Source: Phycisphaerales bacterium (lineage in GTDB: Bacteria > Planctomycetota > Phycisphaerae > Phycisphaerales > UBA1924). Taken from it: a DNA stretch of 64,000 nucleotides. Below are positions 62,931 to 64,000 of the stretch, piece after piece (positions within the stretch are counted from its first letter, which is position 1; each line of letters starts with the position of its first letter). The translations under genes were made by a program, and so were the position numbers. Location: NCBI GenBank assembly GCA_040221175.1, contig JAVJVK010000013.1, positions 186,001 through 250,000 of the forward strand. The letters run 5' to 3'. Under the pieces are notes generated by a model that had not been told where the DNA came from, ran no database searches, and saw only the letters and a list, made by a program, of their open reading frames with translations.

Positions 62931-63748
62931 GCGTCCTCGGCCGCCTCCCCCTCGACCAACCCCAGCCACACCTGCCCGGGCTCTTCCCCGACCGCCTCGC
63001 CGCGCCACGCGCGAACGCGGACGTTGCGGACCAGCTCGAGGATGCCCAGGAACATGCCGATGGCCTCGCCCCGCGTGCGGCCGGTGAACAGGGCGGCCAG
63101 GGGCAGGGCGGGCCGGCCGGTTTCCTCTCTTGCGCGCTCCAGGCGGTCGATGGCGTCGGCCTGGTGCAGCTCGATGGGCGTGTCGTCGTCTGTGACGGTG
63201 TGCTCGCCCAGGCGGTCGAACTGGATGCTGCTGGCGATGCGGTCGAAGGCCTCGACCAGGTCGGTCAGCGACAGGTCGTCCATGTCCAGGGCGAGGTCTT
63301 CTTCGCTCTCGTCGCGGGCGGGCCGCAGGGCGGGGGCGACGCGGGCGCGGGCCTGCCATTGCTCGAGGCGCTGCTCGAGCGCATCGGCCCGGTCGCGGAG
63401 GCGCTTGTATTCCAGGAGCTGGCGGACGAGCTCGGCCCGCGGGTCCTCAGGTTCCTTGTCGTCCTTGCGGTGCTCGCGCCTGGCGGCCTCGGCGTCCTCG
63501 GGGCTCAGATTCTCGGCTGCGACGACGCGGCTCTTGATCTCCGCCAGCGTCGCGGCCATGACCAGGAACTCGCCGGCGGTGTCGATGTCGATGGTCGACA
63601 GGTCGCGGATCGCCTCCATGTATCGCTCGGCGATGAGGGCGACGGGGATGTCGTGGATGTCGACCTCGTGCACGCGGACCAGGTGCAGCAGCAGGTCCAT
63701 GGGCCCCTCGAAGGCGTCGACGGCGATGGCGGGGCCGGTGGCGTCCAT
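62927..63748 (-). CDS. scpA: Segregation and condensation protein A
   Basis: Kleisin subunit of the SMC-ScpAB complex in chromosome condensation, cytoplasmic. 273 aa. N-terminal winged-helix VDAFEGPMDLLLHLVRVHEV (residues about 10-30), LIAERYMEAIRDLSTIDIDT and LVMAATLAEIKSRVV, then a long Glu/Arg/Asp-rich middle and a C-terminal segment EAIGMFLGILELVRNVRVRA. ATG 63748 has TAGACT 5 nt upstream and no Shine-Dalgarno. Divergent from kdsD over 39 bp. smc and scpB are not in the window. Confidence 0.95.
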   Translation of the reverse strand: MDATGPAIAVDAFEGPMDLLLHLVRVHEVDIHDIPVALIAERYMEAIRDLSTIDIDTAGEFLVMAATLAEIKSRVVAAENLSPEDAEAARREHRKDDKEPEDPRAELVRQLLEYKRLRDRADALEQRLEQWQARARVAPALRPARDESEEDLALDMDDLSLTDLVEAFDRIASSIQFDRLGEHTVTDDDTPIELHQADAIDRLERAREETGRPALPLAALFTGRTRGEAIGMFLGILELVRNVRVRAWRGEAVGEEPGQVWLGLVEGEAAEDA

Positions 63749-63787
63749 GGGGGAGTCTAGGGCGGTTTTCGCGTCATACCCTCACCG
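63749..63787. promoter_or_regulatory. Compact divergent promoters of scpA and kdsD
   Basis: Minus-strand TAGACT (63759-63754) is 5 nt before the scpA ATG; plus-strand TACCCT (63777-63782) is 5 nt before the kdsD ATG. The two starts are separated by only 39 bp. No -35 is obvious. Confidence 0.6.
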
Positions 63788-64000
63788 ATGACGACCGCCA
63801 TGCGTACGACCGAGCACCTCGAACTGGCCAGCCAACTCCTCAAGGAAGAGGCGGCGGCGGTGGGGGCGCTCGCGGAACTTCCTGACGGTTTCGCGAAGGC
63901 CGTGGAGATGATCGACGGGTGCGCTCGCGCGGGCGGCACGGTGCTGGTCACCGGGCTGGGCAAGAGCGGCCACGTGGGCGCCAAGATCAGCGCGACGATG
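63788..64000 (+). CDS. kdsD: Arabinose-5-phosphate isomerase (KdsD/KpsF-type), 5' part only
   Basis: The first 71 codons are present and run off the right edge. Reading: an LELASQLLKEEAAAV helix, then GGTVLVTGLGKSGHVGAKIS, the SIS-domain entry of KpsF/GutQ/KdsD isomerases, which convert ribulose-5-phosphate to arabinose-5-phosphate for Kdo. TACCCT 5 nt before ATG 63788 suggests a leaderless mRNA. With kdsA at 49.6-50.5 kb it supports Kdo-containing LPS. The GutQ/KpsF paralogues cannot be told apart from this fragment. Confidence 0.85.
   Translation, partial: MTTAMRTTEHLELASQLLKEEAAAVGALAELPDGFAKAVEMIDGCARAGGTVLVTGLGKSGHVGAKISATM

Overview
The window is high-GC and reads as a chromosome segment of a planctomycete, most likely class Phycisphaerae, order Phycisphaerales. 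The strongest pointer is six exported proteins that end in a paired Asp-loop plus FDFLAFQN module closed by Gly-Cys (GC-type dockerin), a family I associate with Phycisphaerales. Other support: a UvrA with a basic N-terminal extension, YdjY and PEGA lipoproteins, an ECF sigma factor coupled to a Ser/Thr kinase with WD40 repeats, and Kdo/LPS genes (kdsA, kdsD, lptB) alongside murD, so a diderm with peptidoglycan. I see no phage, IS element, CRISPR, rRNA or tRNA; the segment looks vertically inherited. Gene names come from motif recognition only; no database search was run.

Layout. 1-12 kb: MacB-type permease (partial), a small unknown protein, uvrA, a phosphodiester-glycosidase lipoprotein, a three-repeat pilin-like protein, an M43 metalloprotease with GC-dockerin, an unknown lipoprotein, a TPR-like exported protein, carA and mgtC. 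12-19 kb: a 924-aa reprolysin-like/NHL-propeller/GC-dockerin protein, priA, a GC-dockerin propeller protein, then a 600-bp gap with a 12-unit 21-bp repeat array and a 17-bp perfect hairpin. 19-24 kb: D-amino-acid aminotransferase-murD-YdjY lipoprotein, facing htrA. 23.7-30.2 kb (minus): a tight five-gene run from a ModA-like lipoprotein through a membrane glycosyltransferase and a flippase to nadE and panB. 30-34 kb: DUF4870, lptB-PEGA lipoprotein, flavin reductase, an orphan mraZ with a textbook promoter/operator, a structured non-coding stretch, NUDIX. 34-38 kb: ClpP/NfeD-NfeD-floA membrane-microdomain locus. 38-46 kb: 3D-domain protein, TauE/SafE, htpX, a DUF255-DsbD fusion, two unknown or hydrolase genes, galE. 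46-52.7 kb: DUF368 (PopT) and lgt overlapping antisense, a second 21-bp array, a GC-dockerin protein, kdsA, an ABC-2 exporter. 52.7-58.4 kb: DinB, PhzF, two more GC-dockerin proteins. 58.4-64 kb: ECF sigma/kinase pair, zinc-ribbon membrane protein, scpA and the start of kdsD.

How it works together. Much of the window serves the envelope: precursor synthesis (murD, kdsA, kdsD), lipid-carrier and lipoprotein handling (PopT, Lgt, LptB), quality control (HtrA, HtpX, NfeD/FloA) and surface or secreted dockerin proteins. Two expression styles are visible. Exported dockerin-type genes mostly have strong Shine-Dalgarno sites. Many cytoplasmic or membrane genes instead have a TAnnnT -10-like hexamer only 5-8 nt before the start codon, which suggests widespread leaderless mRNAs. 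The best candidates for something undescribed are the two 21-bp-period arrays next to GC-dockerin genes, the structured region after mraZ, and the leaderless-promoter pattern with two extremely short divergent promoters (33 and 39 bp).
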